Source of the DNA: Yamagishiella unicocca
Lineage: Eukaryota; Chlorophyta; Chlorophyceae; Chlamydomonadales; Volvocaceae
Length of the DNA stretch: 64,000 bases
Assembly: GCA_003116995.1 (NCBI GenBank)
Contig: BDSL01000004.1
Span: 124,001-188,000, forward strand
Reading direction: 5' to 3'
Position numbers and translations under genes: made by a program. The notes beneath the pieces were generated by a model, which was not told the DNA's origin, did not search any database, and saw nothing but the letters and a program-made list of their open reading frames with translations. Positions 1 to 10,185 of this stretch are shown piece after piece (position 1 is the first letter of the stretch; every line of letters starts with the position of its first letter).

Positions 1-192
1 CTGGTGCCGGGAGGGGGCCAAGCAGGGAGGCAGGAGGTGCCCCTCCCCTCACCCCCAGCTCCGCAACTACGTAATGACCCAACCCAGCCCCCTGTTCCGC
101 GCCGCCCCATCCCCCTGTTCCGCCGCCCCACCTCACTGGCGCCGCCCCATCCCCCTGTTCCGCCGACCCACCTCACTGGCGCCGACCACAAC

Positions 193-3100
193 CTGCGACG
201 GCCGCATCAGCTCGCCCTCGCCGCCATCCGCGGCGTACGACAATATACATGGCGCGGCGCGCACTGCCGCCGCCACGGCGGCCACCACGGGGCGCAGGAA
301 GGGCAGGGTGACGCCGCCCCCTCCCCCGCCTGCAGCTGTAGCTGTAGCTGCCTGACGGCCGCCCCCGCCGCCCCCTGCCCCCCCGGCAGCCCGCAGCGAC
401 AAAGTGGTGGTGGCGGTGGTGGTGTGCGGCACGTAGCGCAGCCAGCCGCCCCGCCGCATGTGTGGCAGCAGCCGCATGGAGTGGCGCACAGCCGCCAGGA
501 AGGCCGCAGGCACCTGGCGGAAACGGGGTAGTAGACAGGAACCACATGGCCGAAATCAGACAGAGGAAGAAAGGAGAAATGGATGGAAAACAGGATTTAC
601 TCTCCTCACGAAGAAAGGGGCGTGGGAGCAGACAGTGAACAGTGCACCGGGTGGGTGTACAACTTAGCGCACAAATTGAATTAGGAGGCGAAGGCAAGAT
701 CCCATGTGCCCCCCCGCCCTGCCTGGTCTCGGAGCATCTGGTTCCACGCCTCCCCGCCGCTGATGTCCTCACGGCTGGAGGGCACCAGCCAGTCGGCCTT
801 GGCGGTGGAAGGGGGCAGTGTCGTGGGAAGGCGGGGGCAGTGTCGTGGGAAGGCGGGGGCAGTGTCGTGGGAAGGCGGGGGCAGTGTCGTGGTAAGGCGG
901 GGGCCGGAGGGCTGGCGGGCGAGGCTTCCGGGCGAAGAGGGCAGCGAATGCGAGCCAGGGTGGCAGGATGGGATGGGGCTCCAGGGAGCCGCTGCGACAG
1001 CGGAGCCCAGCTGCAGGTCACCGTTTGGAGGCCGGGCTACCACGACAGCAGCGCAGGGTGCAGCCCTTCAGTGCCTCCTATGCTCCGCACCCTCACACGA
1101 CCCACCTGCAGATCGAAAGGCAGGCCGGAGGGTCGCAGCGGCAGCGTGGCGTACACGTAGCAGCAGCCGACCCACGGGTCGTCTCCGGCATCGCCCGCCG
1201 CCCCGCCAGCACCAGCTGCCGGCTCCCGGCGCCGAGGGCGATGGCGGTGTTGCGGTGGCAGCGGCAGCGCTACCTGAATGGACGTGGCCGCTGGGCGCAC
1301 TCCTGCCGACCCACGGGCCACCAGTGGCGGCGCCAGCGTAGCGGCCCCCACCACCCAGGTGTGGATCGTCTCCCGCAGCGGCCCGAGCTCCGCCCCCGTG
1401 CCCAGGGCGTCCACCCGCCATGTGACCTGCGTGGCAAGGCCAAGACAGACCGGTGAGCTTACGGTTCCGGAGCTGCCGTCCTCCCGTGATGCGAGGCAGC
1501 TGATTGCCCGGTGGTCCTGGGGGCGGTGTGGTGAGGCCCCCGGCTACACCCCCCCTCCAGGCGGTGATGCACCTCCAAGCGGATGCCCCTTGACTCGGCC
1601 CCCCCTCACCTCCACGACCGCTCCGCCCTCCCTGTCCACGCGTCTCAAGGAGTGCCTCACGCCACCCAGCTCGTCCACCACCTCCAGCTGCCGTACACGC
1701 CGCAGGAACAGCAGCACACCTGGGTGCACCTGCCCCACCAGCCCTGCAGCCAGGGAGGGCCAGGTGGGGCCGCCAAGGGGGGCCCCCGCCCCGCCCTGCT
1801 GCTGCCGCTTCTGCTCCCCCGCGGTCAGCAGGCGGGGCGCTGCGGGCAGCAGGATCACGCTGCCCCAGCCAGTGGGGGGCGGCGGTGGGGGCAGGGCCCC
1901 GGGTGCGCCGGTGGTGTCCGTGCCGGGTGCCGTGGCGGTCGCTGCCGCCGTGGTGGTGGTCGTGGTGGGGTCGTTGCCGGGGTCCAGGGGCTGGGGCAGG
2001 ACGTAGCCCAGGCCGGTGGGATCCTGGTGGCGGGGTGGCGGGGGGGGGTAGGGGGGTAGGGGGCGGGAGGAGGGGGGGGGCTAAGGCATGGTGAGGGCAG
2101 CAGCGGGCAGCGGCGGGCCGGAGCGGTACAGCAACCCTGGAGGGGTGAAACAGACCAACACTTTCACCAGAGCTCGCCACCTGCTCAACAACAGCCACCC
2201 TGTCGCGACGCAGATGCAGCCTCCTTCCCCTCCTCCCTTGCCCCCCTCTCCCCTCCTCCCTCGTCCCTCCTTCCTGCTCCCCCGCATCCCGCCCCAACCC
2301 GCGCTGCTCTCCCCCCACCTGCGCGTCAAAGCCGAATGCGAAGCCGTTGGAGTAGATGGCGGGGGCGTCACTGAGCGCGAAGACGCTCTTGAAGCCGATG
2401 CCCTTCTCGCCCGTCTGGCCCCCGCCACCACCACCAACGGCGCCCTCCTCCTGTTGCTGCTGGCACGCCTGCAGGGCTCCCTGCTGCTGCTGCTGCTGCT
2501 GCTTGGCTGCGGCCTTGGAGCTGGCGCCCACATCACACAGCGCGCGCACGTCCGCCTCGGTGAAGCCAAGCTGGCGCAGTGGGGGAGCGGGGAGGGGGGT
2601 GGGACAGGGCGAGGGGCGATCCACCTGGGGTGCGGCCCGGGTCGCCTAACTGTGCTGGTGCCGTCGATCGGCCCACAGCTCGAACAAGCTGCACACTATG
2701 TTTTGTTACTTTCGGTTCAGTCCAGTTTGGATGGCTCCGGGTCGGCTGGGTTCGGTGCAGGTCGGTTTGGTTCGCTTCCGCGAGGGATGCGTAGTGCGAG
2801 CTGAGTGCGACGCATGCAGCTGCGGCTCAATCCTATGCTGCTTCGTTCGGTTCGACTCGCTTGCGCCAGGCTCGGCTCGCCACGATTCTGTGTGCGGCTC
2901 ACCTCGTTGGTGGCCACAGCCAGGCCGGAGGGGCCCACCCTCAGCGCCACCCGGGGCTCCTCACCCGACTCAGCCAGCTCCGGCGGGTAGCTGCGGCGGA
3001 GGGGGTGTCGAGGCGGAGTCAGCGGGCGGGTGCAGCGGTACACGGCCAGTCCCGGTAGATGCGCCCACGTCCTCCTCCGCTGCCGCCTGCCGGACAAATG

Positions 3101-6100
3101 CACTTCGCTGCAGCCTGCAGCCGGTCCAGCCAGCCTGAACCCCCCTCGCCCGACCCCCCCTCAACCCCCCCGCCCACCTGCAGTCGTCCGCATTCTGCAT
3201 CAGCTCCAGCAGCAGGTGCACCCTGCTGGAGTACAGGTCCGCAGCCAGGCGCTGCAGGGCCCGCTGCAGCCGCCGGGCCTGAGCCGCCAGTATGGCAGCC
3301 ACCTCGGCGGGAGTGGACACACCCACTCCGAACTCCTGCAGGCCACAGGTGCGGGGAGGGGGGCAGTCGGTAGGGTAGCTGGGCCCCGCTGCAGCGGCAC
3401 CCCCTGGGCCCCCTCCTTCCGGCCCACCTGCTGCCGGATGCTCTCGATGATCCGGCGACCCGCCTCCGGGCTCACCCGGCCCCGCAGCCGCCAGGGGGGC
3501 AGCAGCGGGCGGGACACCGAGGGATCCACCTCGCCCGCTGCCGCCTCAGAATGGCCGGGGGGAGGGGGCAGCAGCGAGCGGAGGGCGGCGGCTGCGGCGT
3601 CCTGGGCCAGGAGGGAGGCGGAGGGCTGCAGGCCCCCCCCCTCGCTGACCCGGCCGCTGTGCCGCTGCGGCACCAGCACGATGTCGTCGTCGCCCTCGTC
3701 GCCGCTCGCCTGCCCGCCTGCTCCCCCGCCTGCTCCTGCCGCTACTTGCACCGCCCCGGCTGCCCGAGCCTCCGCCTCCCTGCCTGCTCCTGCACCCGGT
3801 CCAGGCAGCGACTCGCCCCCCGCCCCTGCCGCCCAGGTGCGCAGCGCCCCCTCCACCTGGCCACACACAACCCCGCAGCCCCCCCGGCGGCCCAGCCACC
3901 ACAGCGCCACCAGAGCCCGGCTGCGCAGCGCCCCCGGCAGCGCCGCAGCCAGCTCCACCGCCTCCGCCGCAGCCGTTCCGGCTGCCTCCGGCCCCTCCGC
4001 TTCCAGCACCTCCTTCAGGCGCGGTGGCAGCAGTAGCCGCAGTAGCGGTCGGCAGCTCAGGAAGGGCGGCGGCAGGCCCAGCGCCACATCTAGCACGTAG
4101 CGGCCCAGCTGGCGGCGGAGACCCGCACCCTCTACCGCACCCTCCACCGCACCCTCCACCGCCCGCTCGACGGCGGCATCCGCCACCACCGTCAGCAGCT
4201 GCAGCGGCAGTGCTGCCACAGCTCCGGCCCCCGCAGTCAGACCCAGCAGCGCCGCCACAGCAGCGGTGCCATCCAGCAGCAACATGGCCTGTGGTAGCAG
4301 CAGCAGCAGCAGCGGCGGCAGTAGCGGCAATCACCCTCCTGGTGTAGGTCTGGCGGCATGGCGCGGTCGTCGCAGCTCATCAGCGTGCGGCCAGCGGGCG
4401 GCTGTCAGGACGCCCGCCAGGGGGGTCAGTCCCCGCCATGTCGAACATTGCCCTCCCACCCACCAACGTCTTTCCTAAACGTTTTTTTCTCGCATCCACG
4501 GGTCTTTCTCGAAACCCACCCACCCGCCCTCTTGCTTCGCTGCACCCTCCTCGCTGCCCCCCCTGCTCCACCCACCCACCTGGGAGAAGTGGCTGGTGGT
4601 GGCTGCCGGGTCCACCAGCAGCACTGCGCCCGCACCCCCAGCCGCCCCGCCCGGCAGCACCACGGCAGCCACCGGGCCGTCAACTGCAGCGGCCGCATGC
4701 GCACGCAGCTGCCCCGGACCCGAGGCCGCATCCCCGCCGCCCGTCATTGCGTCGACCGACGACAGGTACGACAGCGCGGCAGCACCGCTGGCTGGCCCTC
4801 TTCGGTGGGCTGGCACCATCCCTTGTGCCAGCGCCAGCGCGCCCAGGAAATCTGCTCCTCCAGCTCCTTCCTCCTCCTCCCGGTCCTGCCCGTGTGGCGA
4901 CTGCTGCCCTTCCGCGTCGCCTCCGGCCCCGGCCCCGGCCAGCAGGGCCAGCGCGAACAGCGGCTCATCAGCGGAAGCGGTATCGGAAAAGAAGGTGGCT
5001 CCGTCAGAACCGGCGCTGCCCGCCAGCAGCCGCGACACCGACCCGTGGGACACAAGGTCTGAGAAGCGCTCTGCACGGAACTGCCTGCACGCCAGTCGCT
5101 CCACCCGCGCCACCACCTCCGCGGACGGCCCGGCCAGCCCCGCCACCGCACCGCCATCCGCAGAACCACCACCACCACCAGCAGCACCAGCAGCTCCTGC
5201 ACCACCACCAGCAGCACCAGCACCAGCTCCTGCTCCCGCAGCTGCATCGTTGTGGAGGTCCTGCTCGCCGTGCTGCCGGGCCGCTGGCGCCATGGCCGCT
5301 GCGGCTGCCGCGGCTGCCAGGGCCTGGCGGCAGAAGGCGGCCAAGTGGACCTGCAGCAGCGGAGACACGCCGCCAGAGCCGCCGCTGGGGTCCGGCCCCG
5401 CACCGCCATCCTGATCCTCCGGAGCCTCTGTCCGCGACGAGGGGACTGCATCATCAGCGGCTGCGGCATCCACCGCCGTGTCAGCGCCGCCTGCAGCCGA
5501 GTCCTGTCCGTCTGCGGGTTGGGCCGCAGCGCCGGCTGGTGCTGCCGGCTGGTCCCCCGGCTCCGCCTCCGCCTTCGGCTGCTCCGCCTTAGCCCGGCTG
5601 GCCAGCGCCAGCACCAGGGCACAAGCCCTCTCGAACGACTCTGCGGGGCGCGAGTCGGGGGGCTCTGGCATCAGTGGTGTGGATGGAGTGGTGTGGATGG
5701 AGGGACGTGGGAAGGGAGTTGGGAAGGGACGTGGGAAGGGAGTTGGGAAGGGACGTGCGTGCATGCCGCCACCCCACCCGGCCCCCACCTGCCATGGCCG
5801 CGCCGCCCTCCGCCAGCAGCGCCAGCAGGCCCTCGCTGCCGCTGCAGGCGCCGCTCTGCGCCGACCCCTTGGACCCCGGTCCTGGGTCGCCCTGCTGCGC
5901 CGCCGACAGCACGTCCAGCCGCAGCGCCGCGCACGTCGCCCTCTCCAGCTCCAGCAGCAGCCCCAGCACGGAGGACGGAGGGGGCCCGGGCGGGACGGAG
6001 GGGGCGGAGGGGGCGGAGGGGGCGGCGCCAGGCGGTGTGCGTACTGCCGCCACCGCTGTTGCCACGGCGGCTGTTGCGGCGGCAGCGGGGACCGCTGCTG

Positions 6101-8289
6101 CCCCCTTGTCAGCGCCCGTCCCCGTCCCCGCCACCTCCGCCTCCAGCCGGGCCAGCAGGCCGCCCAGCTGGGTCCGCAGCTCCTCCGCCAGGCGCTGGCG
6201 GGTGACCGGGGGAGGGTCCAGCGGCTGAGGGGGAGGCGCCGCACCGGAGGCCTGCAGCGGCACAGGAGGGGCGGGAGGGGCGGGAGGGCAGCGGAGGGCA
6301 GCAGACCGGTGTTGGGAGGCGCTGTGGGGAGTGGTGCATTGTACAGCAGACCTGGGCAGGGGCTCATGCGCCCGCACCACACCGCACCGCACTGCTACAG
6401 CACCGCCCCTCCGTACCCTGCATCATCGAAAGCGTGCTCATACTTTGCGTCCACCTAGCATACCTCGCCCCCTTACCCCGTTTCCTGGCTACCCCCCTGT
6501 TCCACTCTCCCCCCCAGCGCCTTCGCCCCACCTTCACTGCCCGCTGCCACCAGTACTGGCGGCGCGCTCCGCCCCTCCTGCCGGGTCCGTACACGTCCTC
6601 CGCCTCCACCACCCCCTGCAGCAGCAGCGCCACCGCCACCTCGGCACACACCTGCGGGACCAGGGGGGTCAGGTATGGGAGGAAACCCACGGTTCGGCAG
6701 GTGGGGTGCGGGGTCGGCCCGGGGAAGGAGGCGCACGTGTGTTTGTCCCGCCTGGGAACGCAGACGAGGGCCCCCCCCCGCAGCCCTGGCAGCGCCCCCC
6801 GACCTCACGACGGGAAGGTCAGACAGCCGGCGATGCCGAGCACGCCTCCTGACCCTGCTCGCTGTTCCTTGAGCGGTATGAAACACACACACGGCCGCTC
6901 CACCACCCCTCGGCCCCCGAGTAACCCCCCTCCCCGCCTACCCTGCACGGGTCCGTCAACTCGCCGTGTCCCTCGCTGCCCGCCTTGGCGCTCTCCGCCT
7001 GCTGCCGTCGCGCCGCCGCAATCCAGCGCGACAGGCAATTCGTCAGGTCTTCAGTGACGGAGTCGACAGAGCCGCCGCGCGCCGCCGCAGTCGAGACCAG
7101 CTCCCGCGCCTGTGGTGTGAGGATGCGCGGCCGCCGAGGAGGAGGAAGGGCAGGGTTCCTCAGCGAACACCACCACCAGCACCACCACCACCACCACCCG
7201 GTGGACCACATGAAACCACGGCACCTTCGTGCCATCCCCTTCCTCGCAAACAAAGCCTTAGTCCCCAAGCCCCTTTCGTCCTCCTTTCCTTCCCCCGCAC
7301 CCGCCGGCCCCCCACCCCACCCACCTTGACCAGCACCGCCATGCGTATGCGGTACTTGGGCAGAAGCGTGCACACCCCGAATAAGTGCGAGCACACGTCC
7401 TTGTCGTTGGGGCAGGCACACAGCCCCGAGCACATGTCCACCGGCCACGACTCCGCCATGCCGCTGGTGGAGTACACCTGGAAGAGGTGCGCGCAGTCCG
7501 TGGTGAGCACCCCGTCCTGCATGCGAGCCAGCCGCCCGCCCTTGTGGCGCACAGCGTCGCTCACGCAGCGCAGCGCACGGGACTCCTGGGGGGAGGGGGA
7601 GGGGCGGGAGAAGACCCGAAGGGGGGGGAGAGGTGACAGCGCGTGGGGGCGGGGTGCCTGTGTTGCTGGCAGCAGGACCTCCCCCCCACCCCCCGACCTG
7701 CTCTGCAAGCTCTCCAGCAACTTCCTCCCCCGCCCTCGCTCCTGCTCACCGGCCAGTCGTCGCCGCCGCCGTCCCGAGCATTCAGCGCCACGCCGCCTCG
7801 ACCCCTTTGCGGCTGGAGCTGCAACAAGCCGGGGGCAAAGGGGGCGGGCGGCGGCATCGCGGCGCCACCGCCCCGGCTCCGACCCTGGCTCTGGGCCTGA
7901 CTTGGGCCGAGCTGTTGGCCCCGATATGCCTGCCCCACCCCTGGCGCGATGCCGCTACCGCCCCCGACGCCACTCCCTGTACCTGCACCTGTACCTGCAC
8001 CTGTACCGGGAGGTCGCTGAGCCGCCGCTGCTGCTGCCCGGGCCATGTCTGCACGCGGACCAGGGTGAGGACCAGACGTTGGGGTGTGGCACCAACACGG
8101 CCCTACGTGGGGATGTTATGTGCGGACGACAAGCTCACCCACAGCACCTGGTGTCCCCCAGCCCACAACCAGACCGCCCGCGCCCCGCCCCTGGAGCCCC
8201 GGGCCGCCTCCCCCTCCCCCTCCCCCTCCCCCTCCCCCTCGCCCTCGCCCTCGCCCTCGCCCTCGCCCTCGCCCTCGCCCTCGCCCTCG

Positions 8290-8320
<31 letters not shown>

Positions 8321-9698
8321 CCTGCGGCGACAGGTGCAAGACGCCCGGCCTCACTGCAGCTCCGACATCAGGACCCGCCCCCGTGGCCCCTCGAGCTGCC
8401 ACAGCGACTGCTGCCCCAGGCAGTGGCTGCCGCGGCTGCTGCGCCACGGCCCGGATGCCTGCGGCTGCTGCCGCCGCAGCGCCTCCTCCCGCAGAGTGAG
8501 GCTGAGCCGCAGCGGCGGCGGCGCGGGCTGCGGCAGCCAGAGCGGCGGACTGGGCTTGCGCTGCAGCCCCGACGCCGGGTGCCGGTTGCGGCTGCTGCAG
8601 CAGGGGCTGGTACCGGGGCCCGGGCGCCGCCAGGTTGTTGTAGGCGCCCATGGGGCCTGCTGCAGCCGGCATGTGTGCCCCGGGCTGCCTAGCAGGCGCT
8701 GCTGCCGCTGCCGGCCGGCTGGGGTGCACTGGCTGGCGCGAGGACGGGCTCGTTGCCTGCTGCTGGGACTGGGACTGGGGCTGGGGCTGCTGCCGGGTGT
8801 TGCCGGGTGCTCCAGCGAATCCCGCGCCCGCGGCAGGGGCGTAAGGTCGTCCCGGCCCCGCCCCCGGCCCCCGCCCCCGCCCTGCAGCCCCCGCTGCAGC
8901 CCCCGTGTTGGTGGTCCCGGCCTCGGCGCCGCGAGCCGCGGCGGGATGCGCCAGGTTGCCCTGGTGGGGCAGGGGGGCAGAGGGGGCGCATGAGGTATCC
9001 CGAGCTGCTGCTCAGCCGGCATGCGGGGGCCGTCCAGTCGGGTTGACGCCTCAATGGCGGCAAGCAGCGGGTCGATCCGGGGAGGCCGGCAAAGCAGGGG
9101 TCCGGTCAACACAGTGTGAGTGACTGCAGCGGAAGAGCGCTTGCAAAGGAGTGTGTGGTGGGCAGTGCAGTCGCGCTGGAGGAGGCAGGCGCGCGTCATC
9201 CCCTTTCCCCCGTACCTGCTGCTGCTGCTGCTGCGCCACCACTGACCGCAGGAAGTCCTCAAAGGTAAGCGACTGGCCAGCATCCGGTCCCAGTGGAGCT
9301 GCCTGCTGCTGCAGAACCACGCTCGGCGGCTGGGGCTGCCCCGAGGCGGGCTGCGAGCCACCCCTATACCCCGACTCAGGCCGGCCTCCCAAGCCCCCTT
9401 GCGGCCCCTGGCGTTGCTGTGCCTGTGGACGATGCTGCTGTTGTGCCGGCCTTGACTCGACACCCGATGAGTTCTGCGGTGGCTGCTGACGACGTGGCTG
9501 CTCCTGGCGCCTCATGCCACCTTGCTCGCGTGGATGCTGCGATGTGGTTGCGGCATCAGAAAGGCCGCGCGCTGGCGCCTGCCCAGCCTGCGGTGGCGGC
9601 GGCCCAGCGAGGCCCCGCAGCGCGTTGCGCAGGAGGGCGCTGGGAGGCGGGGGCAGAGGAAGGCCACTCTCTGCTGGCGGAGTTCCCCCTGATTCCAT
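193..9698 (-). CDS. NOV: NO VEIN-like giant protein (HSP90-type ATPase domain), 3' part beyond the left edge
   Basis: Sixteen exons join in phase: 9698-9216, 8960-8321, 8048-7750, 7585-7325, 7109-6942, 6651-6532, 6251-5789, 5640-4580, 4288-3428, 3335-3178, 2990-2903, 2570-2319, 2023-1610, 1426-1106, 797-723, 513-193 (about 1995 residues). The next exon would begin just past base 1, where an acceptor CAG ends. The start is MESGGTPPAESG, followed by a Gln/Ala-rich disordered region. Residues about 475-560 carry a SWIM-like zinc motif (CACPNDKDVCSHLF, CxCx6CxH). The ATPase fold shows the N-box ELMQNADD (exon 3335-3178), DVGASSK, and GEKGIGFKSVF (exon 2570-2319). Then come VHPGVLLFLRRVRQLEV and ADWLVPSSREDISGG, both close to plant NO VEIN. 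In Arabidopsis NO VEIN acts in cell-fate and vascular patterning; its role in an alga is unknown. The SWIM and ATPase parts could be two genes, but no stop separates them. Confidence 0.8.
514..722 (-). other. Probable GC-AG intron in the NO VEIN-like gene
   Basis: The exon ending RDQ (797-723) is followed by CAG|GCAGGG, not by a GT donor. Reading on in frame reaches a TAA within about 20 codons. Splicing from GC at 722-721 to the acceptor TTTCCGCCAG at 514 keeps phase 0 and rejoins a NO VEIN-like sequence (VPAAFLAAVRHSMR). Confidence 0.6.
811..898. repeat. 22-bp minisatellite, four copies, in a NO VEIN-like intron
   Basis: Four head-to-tail units contain the core GGGGGCAGTGTCGTGGGAAG. Only the last unit carries a substitution (GGTAAG). 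It lies inside the intron 1105-798. Confidence 0.9.
4445..4530. repeat. Dispersed intronic element, family A (NO VEIN-like intron)
   Basis: Contains CGCATCCACGGGTCTTTCTC next to TTTCCTAAACG, shared with the copies at 19276, 21876, 23636, 51283, 52446 and 58190. It is located within the intron 4579-4289. Confidence 0.75.
5670..5765. repeat. Short tandem repeats in a NO VEIN-like intron
   Basis: Units of GGTGTGGATGGAG followed by GGGAAGGGACGTGGGAAGG alternate three or four times, filling most of the intron between exons 6251-5789 and 5640-4580. Confidence 0.75.
8200..8320. repeat. Hexamer array starting exactly at a splice donor
   Basis: On the minus strand, five GTGAGG units directly follow the exon end at 8321, then GCGAGG and GGGGGA variants follow. 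The first unit is the splice donor. The other four are equally good donors spaced 6 bp apart and in frame. Confidence 0.85.
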
Positions 9699-10185
9699 GC
9701 TTAATCCTATGTAATCTGACCGCTGTGGTTATCCAATTCTGCTCATTGAGAGCGCGCGGCTGGGCGTTCGCACGGCAGCCATGATCTGATTGAGAAGTGC
9801 AGCTCCGACGAAATCTGCACTGCAGCTGGCTAGCTAAGCTGAAAGGAAATGGAACATATAGCTCTAATTCATATTGGTCACGGTTACCAATGATATCTGT
9901 TGAGCGGGCGGTAACCCATTTCCAGTATTTCTTGGGTGCCGTAATCACAATCCCACGAGTTTCTGTGCATTAGTTTCGTCTGGCAAGGCCATATAATTAG
10001 TCGCTTCGCCCTGTTAAGAGTACGTGCAGCCTCGAAACCATCTTGCCTCCTGGCGCCAAAACAAACCAGCCTTTAACGGGGCCAACCATCGCCGAGGTAA
10101 GGTCGGCATGTGTCAACTGCGGACGTGCATGCTCCTGGCGCATATTTTCGACAAGTCGCGGGGCCCCGCACCACCCTACTGCCAG
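9699..10185. other. Intergenic: NO VEIN-like promoter side and 3' flank of the coiled-coil gene
   Basis: This stretch is noticeably less GC-rich than the flanking genes. It separates the start of the NO VEIN-like gene (minus strand) from the stop of the upstream tandem gene. No ORF, RNA gene or clear TATA element was recognised. Confidence 0.5.

Noticed and set aside
1068..2624. A 518-codon minus-strand ORF read as one exon
   Set aside because: Only parts match NO VEIN; it runs through introns with GT/AG boundaries that restore phase.
4335..4401. Possible extra exon in the NO VEIN-like gene (PPAGRTLMSCDDRAMPPDLH)
   Set aside because: Including it breaks the frame of the following exon, whereas direct joining of 4580 to 4288 keeps phase 0.
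6966..8993. A 675-codon plus-strand ORF
   Set aside because: It is antisense to phased NO VEIN-like exons, Pro/Arg-rich, and lacks family similarity; GC-rich DNA gives many such frames.
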